From Mycolicibacterium neoaurum VKM Ac-1815D (GTDB lineage: Bacteria; Actinomycetota; Actinomycetes; Mycobacteriales; Mycobacteriaceae), in assembly GCF_000317305.3 (NCBI RefSeq), contig NC_023036.2, forward strand, positions 4,526,001 to 4,590,000: DNA of 64,000 nt, written 5' to 3'. A program made the translations under genes and the position numbers. This document shows, piece by piece, positions 26,062 through 34,778 of the stretch (the stretch's first letter is position 1; each line of letters opens with the position of its first letter). The notes beneath the pieces are model-generated. The model worked only from the letters and a program-made list of their open reading frames with translations, searched no databases and was not told the origin of the DNA.

Positions 26062-27113
26062 CCTCGATGCAGGCCGGGCGCGGCCTTTGCACCGAACAGC
26101 GGCAGGTCCAGATAGGTCGCCACCCCGGGCGGGGCCGCACACACCGCGGGAATCGAGTTGACGCAGTGCGCGGCGGTGGCCACCACACCCGGCTCGGGTC
26201 CCTGGTCACCGACCTCACCCTGGAAACCGGTGATGGCGACCGAAAAGTCCGGGTTGCCCAGCACCTGCATCTCGTAGCGCTGCCCCTGCGGACCGAAATC
26301 CCATGGCGGATCGAGGTTTTCTTCACCCATGAGCCAGTTCACCGTCACCCTGACCACCACCTCGTCGCCGACGAGGGCCTCCCAGTGGAACTTCCGGGCG
26401 GCCACCTGCCCCGGTTCGATGGTGCCTATCGGCGAGTCGATCGGCGCGGTCGCCACCGCAATCTCCTGTCGGGCAACGATCTTGGAGTCCGCCGCGAAGC
26501 CGAAGGCGTCGACGCACATCTTCACGGCCTGGATGAACCCGCCGTCGAGCAGCTTCTGCATCGGGCCAGAGAGCGCCTTGTCCGGGGTCTCACCGAAGCC
26601 CATCACGTGCCGCACCACGTCCGGCGCATCATAGGTACGTAGATCGGAGAACTCCTCGGCCCGAACGAAAGTCACGCCGGTGGACATTGCCGAGAACAGG
26701 ATCGGGAACTTCTCGCTGATTCCGCCGGGGGCGATCCCGGTGCCGTGCAGGGTCGCGTTCCCGGCCAGTCCCGCCGCACGTAGCGGCGCGGCCTGTTTCT
26801 CGCTGGGGTATACCCAGCCCACGGGGGTGACGACGTTCTTACCCGAGCGCAGCAGGGCGGCCACCTCGTCGGGATTGGGCAGCAGCGGCGCATAGACGAC
26901 GGCATCGGCGTCCAGCGCCAGGATGTCCTCGACGCTGGTGGTGGCAGGCACGCCGATGGGATCGCCGCCGATCAGCTCGCCGACGTCGCGGCCGTTCTTG
27001 TCCGCCGAGTGCACCCAGCAGCCCACGAGCTCGAGGTCGGGATGCTCCAGGACGCCCTTGATGGCGGCCGTGCCCACTCCGCCGGTGGCCCACTGCACGA
27101 CTCGCAACGCCAT
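26058..27113 (-). CDS. DapB-like NAD(P)-dependent oxidoreductase (Rv1059-like)
   Basis: A 351-aa protein with an N-terminal Rossmann fold (VVQWATGGVGTAAIKGVLEHP, the GxxGxxG-type loop near residue 10) and a C-terminal alpha/beta domain, the arrangement of dihydrodipicolinate reductase-like and amine dehydrogenase proteins in actinobacteria. The ATG start follows GGAAGGGATAGCG. Upstream lies a perfect KstR-type palindrome. Several paralogs of this family occur in steroid and fatty-acid gene clusters, so action on a steroid-derived or acyl substrate is plausible but not shown. Confidence 0.83.
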   Translation of the reverse strand: MALRVVQWATGGVGTAAIKGVLEHPDLELVGCWVHSADKNGRDVGELIGGDPIGVPATTSVEDILALDADAVVYAPLLPNPDEVAALLRSGKNVVTPVGWVYPSEKQAAPLRAAGLAGNATLHGTGIAPGGISEKFPILFSAMSTGVTFVRAEEFSDLRTYDAPDVVRHVMGFGETPDKALSGPMQKLLDGGFIQAVKMCVDAFGFAADSKIVARQEIAVATAPIDSPIGTIEPGQVAARKFHWEALVGDEVVVRVTVNWLMGEENLDPPWDFGPQGQRYEMQVLGNPDFSVAITGFQGEVGDQGPEPGVVATAAHCVNSIPAVCAAPPGVATYLDLPLFGAKAAPGLHRG

Positions 27114-27148
27114 CGCTATCCCTTCCGATCGCCCACCACACGCAAAAC

Positions 27149-27162
27149 TAGAACACGTTCTA
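27149..27162. promoter_or_regulatory. KstR-type operator (14-bp palindrome)
   Basis: TAGAACACGTTCTA is a perfect palindrome that fits the published KstR consensus TNNAACNNGTTNNA at every fixed base. It lies 36 bases upstream of the DapB-like gene and 49 bases upstream of embR, which are divergent. TetR-family repressors other than KstR can bind similar sites. Confidence 0.65.
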
Positions 27163-27210
27163 CCATCTCGCGGGGCGGCGCGAGGGGGCATCCGGGCACA
27201 ATCGTTGACC

Positions 27211-28365
27211 ATGGACAGCCCAGGACTGGACTTCGGAGTGCTCGGTCCGCTGCAACTGCGCATCTCCGGGCAGCCCGTCGCGCTGGGCACACCCAAGCAG
27301 CGCGCGGTGCTGGCCATGCTGGTGATGAGCCGCAACCGTCCGGTCGGCAGCGACGCATTGGTGACCGCGGCCTGGGAGCAATTCCCCCCACCCGAGCCCA
27401 AGGCCAGTCTGCATTCTTACGTCTCCAACCTGCGCAAGCTCATCGGCAGTTCCGGCGCCGACGGCCGGTCCGTGCTGGCCGCCGCCCCGCCCGGATACCG
27501 TCTGAGCGTCGCGGATCCGCACTGCGATATCGGACGCTTCGTGGCCGCCAAGAACGCCGGTGTGCAGGCCGCCGCCGAGAGCCGTTTCGAGCAGGCCAGC
27601 GCCCACCTCGCCGACGCGCTGGCGCAGTGGCGCGGACCGGTTCTCGACGATCTGCGCGATTTCGAGTTCGTCGGCCCGTTCGCGACGGCGTTGACCGAGG
27701 ACAAGGTGGTCGCCCACACCGCCCACGCCGAGGCCGAAATCGCTTGCAACCGAGGCTATGCCGTGATCGGCACGCTGGAACAGCTGGTGTCCGAGCACCC
27801 ATACCGGGAGCCACTGTGGGCCCAGCTGATCACCGCCTACTACCTCAGCGACCGGCAATCCGACGCCCTCGACGCCTACCAGCGGCTACGCACGACGTTG
27901 GCCGACGATCTCGGTATCGACCCAGGCCCGACGGTACGTCTGCTGGCCGAGCGCATCCTGCGCCAGGAGCCGCTCGACGCCCGCCGCAGTGCGCGCACCA
28001 CCGCGGTGCACCAGATCTCTCGGATCGACCTGCGCACCGCGGTGAGCACACAGTCCGCGCCCGCCCAGTTGCGCGCCGAATCCGGCCGGGTGCATCCACT
28101 GGCGGCGGCCGCGACGCGCATCGGGCGGCTGCCCGACAACGACATCGTCCTCGACGACGTGCGGGTCAGCCGCCATCACGCCGTGCTGATCGATACCGGC
28201 ACCAGTTTCGTGATCACCGATCTGCGCTCGGCGAACGGTGTGGAGATCGGCGGCAGGCGCATCCGGGGCACCGCCACCCTCACCCACGGTGACCGGATCA
28301 GGGTGTGCGATCACGAGTATGTGTTCGAGATCGTGCGCCACGACCGCGCCACCGGGGGTGCGTAA
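27211..28365 (+). CDS. embR: SARP-family transcriptional regulator with FHA domain, EmbR-like
   Basis: A 384-aa regulator. Residues 1-105 are an OmpR-type winged helix (GTPKQRAVLAMLVMSRNRPV, SLHSYVSNLRKL), 110-265 a bacterial transcriptional activation (TPR-like) domain ending HPYREPLWAQLITAYYLSDRQSDAL, and 290-380 an FHA domain (TRIGRLPDNDIVLDD, VSRHHA) that binds phosphothreonine. This closely resembles EmbR (Rv1267c), which is phosphorylated by PknH and activates embCAB in M. tuberculosis. A receptor kinase gene follows 50 bases downstream, matching the embR-pknH pairing. Confidence 0.92.
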   Translation: MDSPGLDFGVLGPLQLRISGQPVALGTPKQRAVLAMLVMSRNRPVGSDALVTAAWEQFPPPEPKASLHSYVSNLRKLIGSSGADGRSVLAAAPPGYRLSVADPHCDIGRFVAAKNAGVQAAAESRFEQASAHLADALAQWRGPVLDDLRDFEFVGPFATALTEDKVVAHTAHAEAEIACNRGYAVIGTLEQLVSEHPYREPLWAQLITAYYLSDRQSDALDAYQRLRTTLADDLGIDPGPTVRLLAERILRQEPLDARRSARTTAVHQISRIDLRTAVSTQSAPAQLRAESGRVHPLAAAATRIGRLPDNDIVLDDVRVSRHHAVLIDTGTSFVITDLRSANGVEIGGRRIRGTATLTHGDRIRVCDHEYVFEIVRHDRATGGA

Positions 28366-28415
28366 CCCGCCGACGCATTAGTCTGATGAACCGAATTGCG
28401 GACGGGGGCAGGTAG

Positions 28416-30068
28416 ATGAGCGAGCCGACATCGCGGGTCGGAACGGAGTTCGGCAGGTACCGGCTGCGCCGACTGATCGGGCGCGGCGGCATGGGTGAGG
28501 TCTACGAGGCCGAGGACACCGAGAAGGACCGCATCGTCGCGCTGAAGCTGTTGCCGCAGGGCGTATCCCACGATCCGGTCTTCCGCAAGCGGCTGCAGCG
28601 CGAGGCGCACTCGGCAGGCCGGCTGCAGGAACCCCATGTGGTGCCGATCCATGATTACGGCGAGATCGACGGGGTGCTCTACGTCGACATGCGCATGATC
28701 AACGGTGCCGACCTACGCAAGATCCTCAAGAGCTACGGCCCGATGACCCCGGCCCGCGCGGTCGCCATCGTGCGCCAGATCGCCTCCGCGCTGGACGCCG
28801 CACACGAGAGCGGCATCATGCACCGTGACGTCAAGCCGGAAAACATCCTGATCACCCGCGACGATTTCGCGTACCTGGTCGACTTCGGTATCGCCAATGC
28901 CGCCAGCGATGAGAAGCTCACCGAAATGGGCACGGCGGTAGGGACTTACGCCTATATGGCGCCCGAGCGCTTCACCAGCGACGAGGTGACCTACCGGGCC
29001 GATGTCTACGCGCTGACCTGTGTGCTGCACGAGTGCCTGACCGGTTCACAGCCGTTTCCGGGCGACAGCGTCAGCATGGTCATCACCGCCCATCTGATGC
29101 AGCCGGTGCCTGCGCCCAGCACGGTGCGCCCCGGCATCCCCGCCGCGTTCGACCGGGTGATCTCCCGCGGCATGGCCAAGAAGCCTGCCGACCGGTTCGC
29201 CAGCGCCGGGGACCTGGCCGCGGCGGCCACCGATGCACTCAGCGTGCGCGATCAGGATCAAGCCGCCCATATCGTGCAACGCGGCGAGGCAGCCACCATG
29301 CCCGGCCCGCTGTTCGGGGTGCCGCCGCAGGTGCCCGGTGCCACCCCGCCGCCGGGCGCGACACCGGGGTTCGGGGCGACGCCGGGACCGTTGCGCACCG
29401 CGCCGCCGTACCCGTCCGGGCCGCAGTGGAACGCACCGGTGCCGCCACCTGCGCCGCGGAAGAAGAGGTCCTGGGTGCCGGCGGCCGCGGTGGCCGGCGT
29501 CCTGATCCTGGTGCTGGGTGCCGTCGGCATCTTCCTGCTGGTGCAGCCCGAGGACAGCAGGGCCACCGGCCCGAAAACGAGCGCCTCGGCTGCCCCCGAC
29601 ACGTCCTCGACCCGGGCCACCCGCACATCGCGCGCCCCGGACCCGGCCGCGATGGCGGACAAGCTGTTGGCGATGCTGCCGCAGGGTTATGCACCGGGGG
29701 TCTGCCGGCCGGTGCGACCGCCGGTGACCGGAGCGCTGGCCACCGCCGACTGCGGGCAGTCCGATCTGCCCGGCGGTCCCGCGACGTCGAGGTACTCGCT
29801 GTTCGGTGATCAGGGCGCGTTGCGCGCGCACTTCGAGGACGCCATCGCCGAGGCCTCCGATCTGTTCCCGTGCCCGGCCAGCGACCTCGACTCCCCCACC
29901 ACCTGGCATTACACCGAGACCCCCGGCACGGTGGAGGGGTCCATCGCCTGCGGTATGTACGAGGGCGGTCCCGACCTGACCTGGACCAAGAACGACGGCC
30001 TGATCCTGGGCAACGCCCAGGGCCCGACCATCGAAGACCTGCACCAGTGGTGGCTGACGTACGGCTGA
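28416..30068 (+). CDS. Receptor Ser/Thr protein kinase, PknH-like
   Basis: A 550-aa transmembrane kinase. Kinase domain at residues ~14-275: glycine loop IGRGGMGEVY (21-30), Lys44, catalytic loop HRDVKPEN (136-143), DFG (156-158) and activation-loop Thr169, 173 and 177. A Pro- and Gly-rich juxtamembrane linker is followed by one membrane helix (AAAVAGVLILVLGAVGIFLLV, split here at AAAVAGVLIL / VLGAVGIFLLV) and a ~150-aa extracellular domain with four Cys, likely two disulfides. Adjacent embR makes it the probable EmbR kinase. The ectodomain looks shorter than that of M. tuberculosis PknH, so no symbol is given. Confidence 0.9.
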   Translation: MSEPTSRVGTEFGRYRLRRLIGRGGMGEVYEAEDTEKDRIVALKLLPQGVSHDPVFRKRLQREAHSAGRLQEPHVVPIHDYGEIDGVLYVDMRMINGADLRKILKSYGPMTPARAVAIVRQIASALDAAHESGIMHRDVKPENILITRDDFAYLVDFGIANAASDEKLTEMGTAVGTYAYMAPERFTSDEVTYRADVYALTCVLHECLTGSQPFPGDSVSMVITAHLMQPVPAPSTVRPGIPAAFDRVISRGMAKKPADRFASAGDLAAAATDALSVRDQDQAAHIVQRGEAATMPGPLFGVPPQVPGATPPPGATPGFGATPGPLRTAPPYPSGPQWNAPVPPPAPRKKRSWVPAAAVAGVLILVLGAVGIFLLVQPEDSRATGPKTSASAAPDTSSTRATRTSRAPDPAAMADKLLAMLPQGYAPGVCRPVRPPVTGALATADCGQSDLPGGPATSRYSLFGDQGALRAHFEDAIAEASDLFPCPASDLDSPTTWHYTETPGTVEGSIACGMYEGGPDLTWTKNDGLILGNAQGPTIEDLHQWWLTYG

Positions 30069-30156
30069 TCGGCACGCCAAGAATCCGCCAAGTGCGTCGT
30101 TGGATCCTGTGGACACACACCCGGACACGCCGGGTCGGCCCTGACGGAGATCCACG

Positions 30157-30492
30157 ATGTACAGCACCACACGCCTGCTCCAGCTAACGGGTACCGCCCT
30201 GGTCACGGGTGCGATCGCGGTGCTGGTCGCCGCGCCGGCGAATGCGGTCACCTCGGCGGCGGACTCCGCCTTTTTGTCCGATCTGCGCGCCGAGGGCATC
30301 GGCTACGAATCGGCCGGTGAGGTGATCGCCAATGCCTACCAGGTCTGCAGCGAGCTCGACTCGGGAATCAGCGCCACGGCGATCGGGCTGGAGATCATGG
30401 ACTACACCGGAATCAACGCCCGACAGGCCGCGGCGTTCCTGGTCAACTCGATCGACTACTACTGCCCGCAGCACGCAGAAGCCTTCGGCTGA
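30157..30492 (+). CDS. Secreted DUF732 protein
   Basis: A 111-aa protein with a Sec signal peptide (LTGTALVTGAIAVLVAAPANA, cleavage after ANA near residue 30). The mature part of about 80 residues is helical with two Cys (YQVCSEL and DYYCPQH), as in DUF732. The FLSDLRAEGIGYESAGEVIANA segment is the domain's hallmark. Members are abundant small exported proteins in mycobacteria with no assigned function. It stands alone between the kinase and ltp1. Confidence 0.88.
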   Translation: MYSTTRLLQLTGTALVTGAIAVLVAAPANAVTSAADSAFLSDLRAEGIGYESAGEVIANAYQVCSELDSGISATAIGLEIMDYTGINARQAAAFLVNSIDYYCPQHAEAFG

Positions 30493-30545
30493 CGGGACAG
30501 CGGGTTATGTTGACCTGACCGCAAAGCAGCGCGAAAGGGACAGCT

Positions 30546-31733
30546 ATGAACCGGGTGTTCGTCGTCGGGGTCGGGATGACCAAATTCGAGAAGCCGGGCG
30601 CACGCGAGGGCTGGGACTATCCCGATATGGCGCGCGAGTCCGGCACCAAGGCCCTCCAGGACGCCGGCATCTCCTACGACCAGGTGCAGCAGGGCTATGT
30701 CGGCTATTGCTCCGGGGACTCGACATCCGGACAGCGCGCGCTCTACGAGCTCGGCATGACCGGTATCCCCATCGTCAACGTCAACAACAACTGCTCGACC
30801 GGATCGACGGCGCTCTACCTTGCCGCCCAGTCGATCCGGGGCGGGCTGGCCGACTGCGCCATCGCGCTGGGTTTCGAGAAGATGCAGCCCGGTTCGCTCG
30901 GGGGCGGCGCACAGGACCGCGAATCCCCGCTCGGCAGGCATGTGAAGGCACTGGCCGAGATCGACGAGTTCGGTTTCCCGGTGGCGCCGTGGATGTTCGG
31001 GGCGGCGGGGCGCGAGCACATGAAGAAGTACGGCACCACCGCCGAGCATTTCGCCAAGATCGGGTTCAAGAACCACAAGCACTCGGTGAACAATCCGTAT
31101 GCGCAGTTCCAGGACGAGTACACCCTCGATGACATCCTGGCCGCCAAGATGATCTCCGATCCGCTCACCAAGCTGCAGTGCTCACCCACCTCCGACGGGT
31201 CCGGCGCGGCCATCCTGGCCGGCGAGGCATTCGTCGATCAGCACGGCCTGGCCGGTCAGGCCGTCGAGATCGTGGGCCAGGCGATGACCACCGACTTCGC
31301 GTCGACCTTCGACGGAAGTGCGGCCAACATCATCGGCTACGACATGAATGTGCGGTCCGCACAACAGGTTTACGACCAGTCGGGACTGGGCCCGGAGGAT
31401 TTCCAGGTCATCGAACTGCATGACTGCTTCAGCGCGAACGAACTGCTGCTGTATGAGGCGCTGGGCCTGTGCGCCCCCGGCGAGGCAGCCGCGCTGATCG
31501 ACAACGACGACACCACCTACGGCGGGCGTTGGGTGGTGAACCCGTCGGGCGGGCTGATCTCCAAGGGCCATCCGCTGGGCGCCACCGGGTTGGCCCAGTG
31601 CGCCGAACTGACCTGGCAACTGCGCGGCTCCGCCGATAAACGGCAGGTCGACAACGTCACCGCGGCGCTGCAGCACAATATCGGGCTGGGCGGCGCGGCC
31701 GTTGTCACCGCGTATCAGCGCGCCGAGCGTTAG
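30546..31733 (+). CDS. ltp1: Lipid-transfer protein / SCP-x-type thiolase
   Basis: A 395-aa thiolase-superfamily protein of the SCP-x group. NNNCSTGSTALYLAAQ contains the Cys at the thiolase nucleophile position, ELHDCFSANELL replaces the NEAF block, and NPSGGLISKGHPLGATGLAQ is the C-terminal His motif. This pattern is that of Ltp1 (Rv2790c). Related Ltp proteins act as thiolases or aldolases in steroid side-chain removal. A good ribosome site (GAAAGGGACAGCT) precedes the ATG. It is likely part of the lipid-degradation content of the region. Confidence 0.88.
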   Translation: MNRVFVVGVGMTKFEKPGAREGWDYPDMARESGTKALQDAGISYDQVQQGYVGYCSGDSTSGQRALYELGMTGIPIVNVNNNCSTGSTALYLAAQSIRGGLADCAIALGFEKMQPGSLGGGAQDRESPLGRHVKALAEIDEFGFPVAPWMFGAAGREHMKKYGTTAEHFAKIGFKNHKHSVNNPYAQFQDEYTLDDILAAKMISDPLTKLQCSPTSDGSGAAILAGEAFVDQHGLAGQAVEIVGQAMTTDFASTFDGSAANIIGYDMNVRSAQQVYDQSGLGPEDFQVIELHDCFSANELLLYEALGLCAPGEAAALIDNDDTTYGGRWVVNPSGGLISKGHPLGATGLAQCAELTWQLRGSADKRQVDNVTAALQHNIGLGGAAVVTAYQRAER

Positions 31734-31755
31734 CTCCCGGCGCGCTGAACGAACG

Positions 31756-32772
31756 TCAGACCTGCGCCAGTTCGCGCATATCGGCGAAGGCCGCCGCGTC
31801 GAACGGCGCGATAGTCGGCGCCGGTGCGGGCACCCGCAGCGCGGTGATCTGGCCGTCGACGTCGGCGATGTACAGCCGGTCGCCGGGGGTGTTCAGGCCG
31901 ATCGCGGTCGCGCGCGCGCCGAGGGAGATGGTCTCCACCACCTCGTGGGTCAGCGTGCACAGGACCGACACCTCGTCGTAGTCGACGACGTAGGCGCGGG
32001 CACCGTCGGCGGACAGCACCATGCCGATGGGCAGCGTGCCGGCCGGGAACGCGGTGGTCACGACGAGCCGGGCCGGGTCGACGATCTTGATGACGCCGCG
32101 GTTTCGCAGGTCAGAGGTCAGCACGTGGACGGTGCCGTCGGCCGCGACCGCGAGATCGCGGATCGGCGCGCCGATGGCGACGGTGCGCTGAACCCGGGCG
32201 GTCTCGGTGTCGACGACCACGAGGCGGCTGCCGGTCGCGGTGCTCACACCGACGTACAGCCGGCGGCCGGACGGGTCGACGGCCAGGCCGTCGATCGAGG
32301 TGGCGGCACCGGTCGCGATATCGATGGTGCCGACCCGGTCGGCCGTGGTGTCCACGACCGCGATGTCGACATGATCGTCACCGGTGCGGGCCGTGTAGGC
32401 GCGCTTGCCGTCGGGGCTGACCGCGACCGCGGTGACCGCGAACGCCAGCGGGTACTCGGCGACCACCGCGTTGGTGCGGATGTCGACGATGGTCAGGCTG
32501 TCGGCCTCGGTGGCACTGGTGACCACGAAGGCACGGTCTTCGGTCAGGCTGATCGCCACCGGGGCACCGTCGAGCTCGACGAGGGCCGGCAGGGCGGCGG
32601 CATCGGCGCGAACGATCGCGACGCTGTCATCACCGAAGTTGGCGGCCACGATGGCACCGGTATTTGCCGCCACCGCCGCGATGGGGCCGCGGTTGACCGT
32701 GACCGAACCTGCGAAAGCGGTTCGCGAGTCGTTCAGCGCTGCGGCGTTGGCACGCACGGAAACACTTGCCAT
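31756..32772 (-). CDS. YVTN-type beta-propeller protein (Rv1057-like)
   Basis: A 338-aa protein made of about seven ~42-residue beta-propeller blades, with the recurrent pattern AVSPDGKRAYTA, AVDPSGRRLYVG, VLSADGARAYVVD and GLNTPGDRLYIAD. No signal peptide is seen. Size, repeat type and position (two loci from the Rv1059-like gene) fit Rv1057, the stress-induced beta-propeller controlled by MprAB and SigE in M. tuberculosis. The ATG follows GGCGGAGGTGTCGAAGAG. A hairpin lies in its leader. The molecular role is unknown. Confidence 0.85.
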   Translation of the reverse strand: MASVSVRANAAALNDSRTAFAGSVTVNRGPIAAVAANTGAIVAANFGDDSVAIVRADAAALPALVELDGAPVAISLTEDRAFVVTSATEADSLTIVDIRTNAVVAEYPLAFAVTAVAVSPDGKRAYTARTGDDHVDIAVVDTTADRVGTIDIATGAATSIDGLAVDPSGRRLYVGVSTATGSRLVVVDTETARVQRTVAIGAPIRDLAVAADGTVHVLTSDLRNRGVIKIVDPARLVVTTAFPAGTLPIGMVLSADGARAYVVDYDEVSVLCTLTHEVVETISLGARATAIGLNTPGDRLYIADVDGQITALRVPAPAPTIAPFDAAAFADMRELAQV

Positions 32773-33195
32773 CTCTTCGACACCTCCGCCGGGTGGCTAC
32801 GCCGGCACTTGATCACGCCACGCGTCCGTAGGTCGGACGCGTTCCTGTGAGCGAGTCTAGCGACGGACGGTGACACCGAAATCGTGATCTTGTCGCCCCG
32901 GCCGTTCACCGGCGCGCAACATCTCAGACATCCCTCAGGAAAAGATCGTTATACAGTTGTGACCTCCGCACAGCGAACTGAGAGATGACCCCTATCAGGG
33001 CTTTTGAGATGTCAGCGAATCGCCCTTGGGCACCGAACCCCACCCGCCCCACACGATTTCCTCAGGGGTCGGCGCAAAAGTGAGCGCCAGATCACAGGCG
33101 GCGCGTCAGCAAACTTTGTGACGGTCGTCACCGCCATTCCCATGGTGGATTCGCGAGCACGCGCACGGAAGTTTTGCTGGCCGCCCCGCCCACCG
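32773..33195. other. Intergenic region without a gene
   Basis: About 420 bases between the start of the beta-propeller gene and the stop of the SH3/CHAP gene. No convincing reading frame is present. It holds the leader hairpin and several short CTCAG or CTGAG-type motifs between 32925 and 33015 (CATCTCAGACATCCCTCAGG, ACTGAGAGATGACC, TTTTGAGATGTCAGCG), which could be sites for the stress regulators expected for an Rv1057-type gene. Confidence 0.5.
32820..32859 (-). promoter_or_regulatory. Leader hairpin and candidate -10 of the beta-propeller gene
   Basis: On the minus strand TAGACT (32859-32854) fits a -10. The mRNA would begin near 32847 and at once contain the stem ACGCGTCCG (32842-32834) and CGGACGCGT (32828-32820) with a 5-base loop. 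This resembles the arrangement at greA and could stabilise the transcript or bind a regulator. Confidence 0.4.
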
Positions 33196-33984
33196 TCACG
33201 GCAACGGGATGTAGAGCAACCCCGTCACCGCCTTGACGGTCCGCCCCGACCAGATATTTGGCCCCTTGCCGGCGGCATTCATCTCGGTCAGCGCCAGATA
33301 GGCCCCATCGGGTCGCGTCGAGACGGTGTCGACCCACGCGACATGCCCGGTCTCCGGCGCCGCCAGCAGCCCCGGCGGAATCACCACCAGCGACCGCTGC
33401 ATGGGTTCGCCGACGACGGTCCAACCGGCCGCACGGGCGGCCGCCGCCATGTCCCGCGGTGCCCCGCGCAGCGCCGGATAGGACCGCTCCCCCGAGGCGA
33501 AGAACCATTTCTCCATGGCACCCCAGGCGGCACTGCCCTTTTCGGCGGGGTTGGTGGCGACCGAGCGGCCGGTGGCCCGTGCTTGCGACACTGTCATCGA
33601 CTCGGTGGCACACGGTGGCACGACGGGGTCATCCGATCCGGTGTCCAACATGGCGTCGGTGACAAAACCGCCGTCGGGCAATCGATTCCACAGATCGGTG
33701 GACATCCGATAGGGGCCGCCGGAGAACACTGCGCCACGGGCGTAACAGGTGATGACGATTCGCGCACCGTCGGGCAGCGTCCCGATCTTCTGGCTGTCGA
33801 CCGATGGCGCCGATCGGATGTTGAGATCCCGGCTGCCGGTGTTCACGGTGACGGTTGCCGACCCCGATTCGGCCACCGATTCGGGAGCGGCGCCGACGAC
33901 CGGTGCCGCGGCCAGGACGACCGCCGAAACCGAGAGCACGACCAGCGGACCACGCCGCCTGTTCCTCAGCACTGTCGTGTGCAC
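33196..33984 (-). CDS. Secreted SH3-like and CHAP-like protein, apparently without catalytic Cys
   Basis: A 262-aa exported protein starting at GTG 33984, which has GAAAGG six bases before it; the signal peptide is residues 1-33. An SH3b domain (DLNIRSAPSVDSQKIGTLPDG) is followed by a CHAP-like domain: AAARAAGWTVVGEPMQRSLVV, GHVAWVDTVS (His214) and LTEMNAAGKG. The usual QCTW with the nucleophile Cys is replaced by GSAAW (150-154). The protein may therefore bind peptidoglycan without cutting it. In-frame ATGs upstream would add 17-22 residues before the signal peptide, which is less likely. Confidence 0.75.
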   Translation of the reverse strand: MHTTVLRNRRRGPLVVLSVSAVVLAAAPVVGAAPESVAESGSATVTVNTGSRDLNIRSAPSVDSQKIGTLPDGARIVITCYARGAVFSGGPYRMSTDLWNRLPDGGFVTDAMLDTGSDDPVVPPCATESMTVSQARATGRSVATNPAEKGSAAWGAMEKWFFASGERSYPALRGAPRDMAAAARAAGWTVVGEPMQRSLVVIPPGLLAAPETGHVAWVDTVSTRPDGAYLALTEMNAAGKGPNIWSGRTVKAVTGLLYIPLP

Positions 33985-34088
33985 AGCAAGCCTTTCGGAC
34001 ACCGGTGCGCACAGCATAAGTTCCCGAGTGGTCATTTGCTGGGAGGCCAACCCGCATTTGCCGGGCGTGTTTTACCGACCCGGCGCGC

Positions 34089-34778
34089 TCACCGCCACTG
34101 ATAGCGGGTCTTGGGCCGCCCCGCCTTGCCGTAATCGGTGTGCCGGGTCACGGTGCCCTCCTCGGCCAGGCGCTCCAGATACCGCCAGGCCGTCACCCGC
34201 GACACCCCGACCTGCTTGGCGACCGCATCGGCGGTGATCCCCTCGGCGGAATCGCGCACCGCGCGCGCGATCTCGTCGTTGGTGCCCGGCGCCACCCCCT
34301 TGGGCGCCGCCGTCCGGCCGGATCCCACCCGCAACTCGGCCAGCGCCCGGTCGACCTCGTCCTGACTGGCAGCGTCGGTTCCCGCGGGCAGCGCCTCCCG
34401 GTAGCGCTGATAGCGCTCGAGCCGGTCACGGAACGCCGCGAAGGTGAACGGTTTGAGCAAGTAGGCCAGGGCCCCGTGGCCGACGGCCGCACGCACCATC
34501 TCCAGGTCGCGTTCGGAGGTGATGGTGATGATGTCCGGGGGCGGTTGGATGCCCGACAGCGCCGACGCCAGGGTGATGCCGCTGGCATCGGGCAGCCCGA
34601 TATCGAGCAGCACCAGATCGATCGGCACATCGGAGGCCGCCGCCTCGCTGGCCACCCGCATCGCATCACGAGCGGTATGCACCACCGCCGCCACGGTGAA
34701 GCCGGCGATGCGCCCGAGGTAGGTCTTGTGCGCCTCGGCGATCAGGCTCTCGTCCTCGACGATCAACACGTTGATCAT
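34089..34778 (-). CDS. Response regulator of the CitB/DcuR (DpiA) family
   Basis: A 229-aa regulator. The receiver domain (residues 1-125) begins MINVLIVEDESLIAEAH with the acidic pair, and the phospho-acceptor Asp is in LVLLDIGLPDASG. The C-terminal part holds a helix-turn-helix (ADAVAKQVGVSRVTAWRYLERLAEEG). The start overlaps the stop of the sensor kinase gene. Together they should sense an external dicarboxylate or citrate and control the divergent transporter gene dctA. Confidence 0.93.
   Translation of the reverse strand: MINVLIVEDESLIAEAHKTYLGRIAGFTVAAVVHTARDAMRVASEAAASDVPIDLVLLDIGLPDASGITLASALSGIQPPPDIITITSERDLEMVRAAVGHGALAYLLKPFTFAAFRDRLERYQRYREALPAGTDAASQDEVDRALAELRVGSGRTAAPKGVAPGTNDEIARAVRDSAEGITADAVAKQVGVSRVTAWRYLERLAEEGTVTRHTDYGKAGRPKTRYQWR

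Noticed and set aside
24865..26115. A 416-codon plus-strand frame over the two patatin genes.
   Set aside because: It runs antisense or out of frame to two patatin genes with intact catalytic motifs and has no start site or family likeness.
32951..32970. TTGTGACCTCCGCACAG considered as a CRP site.
   Set aside because: Only one half-site fits (TGTGA); the other half lacks the TCAC core.
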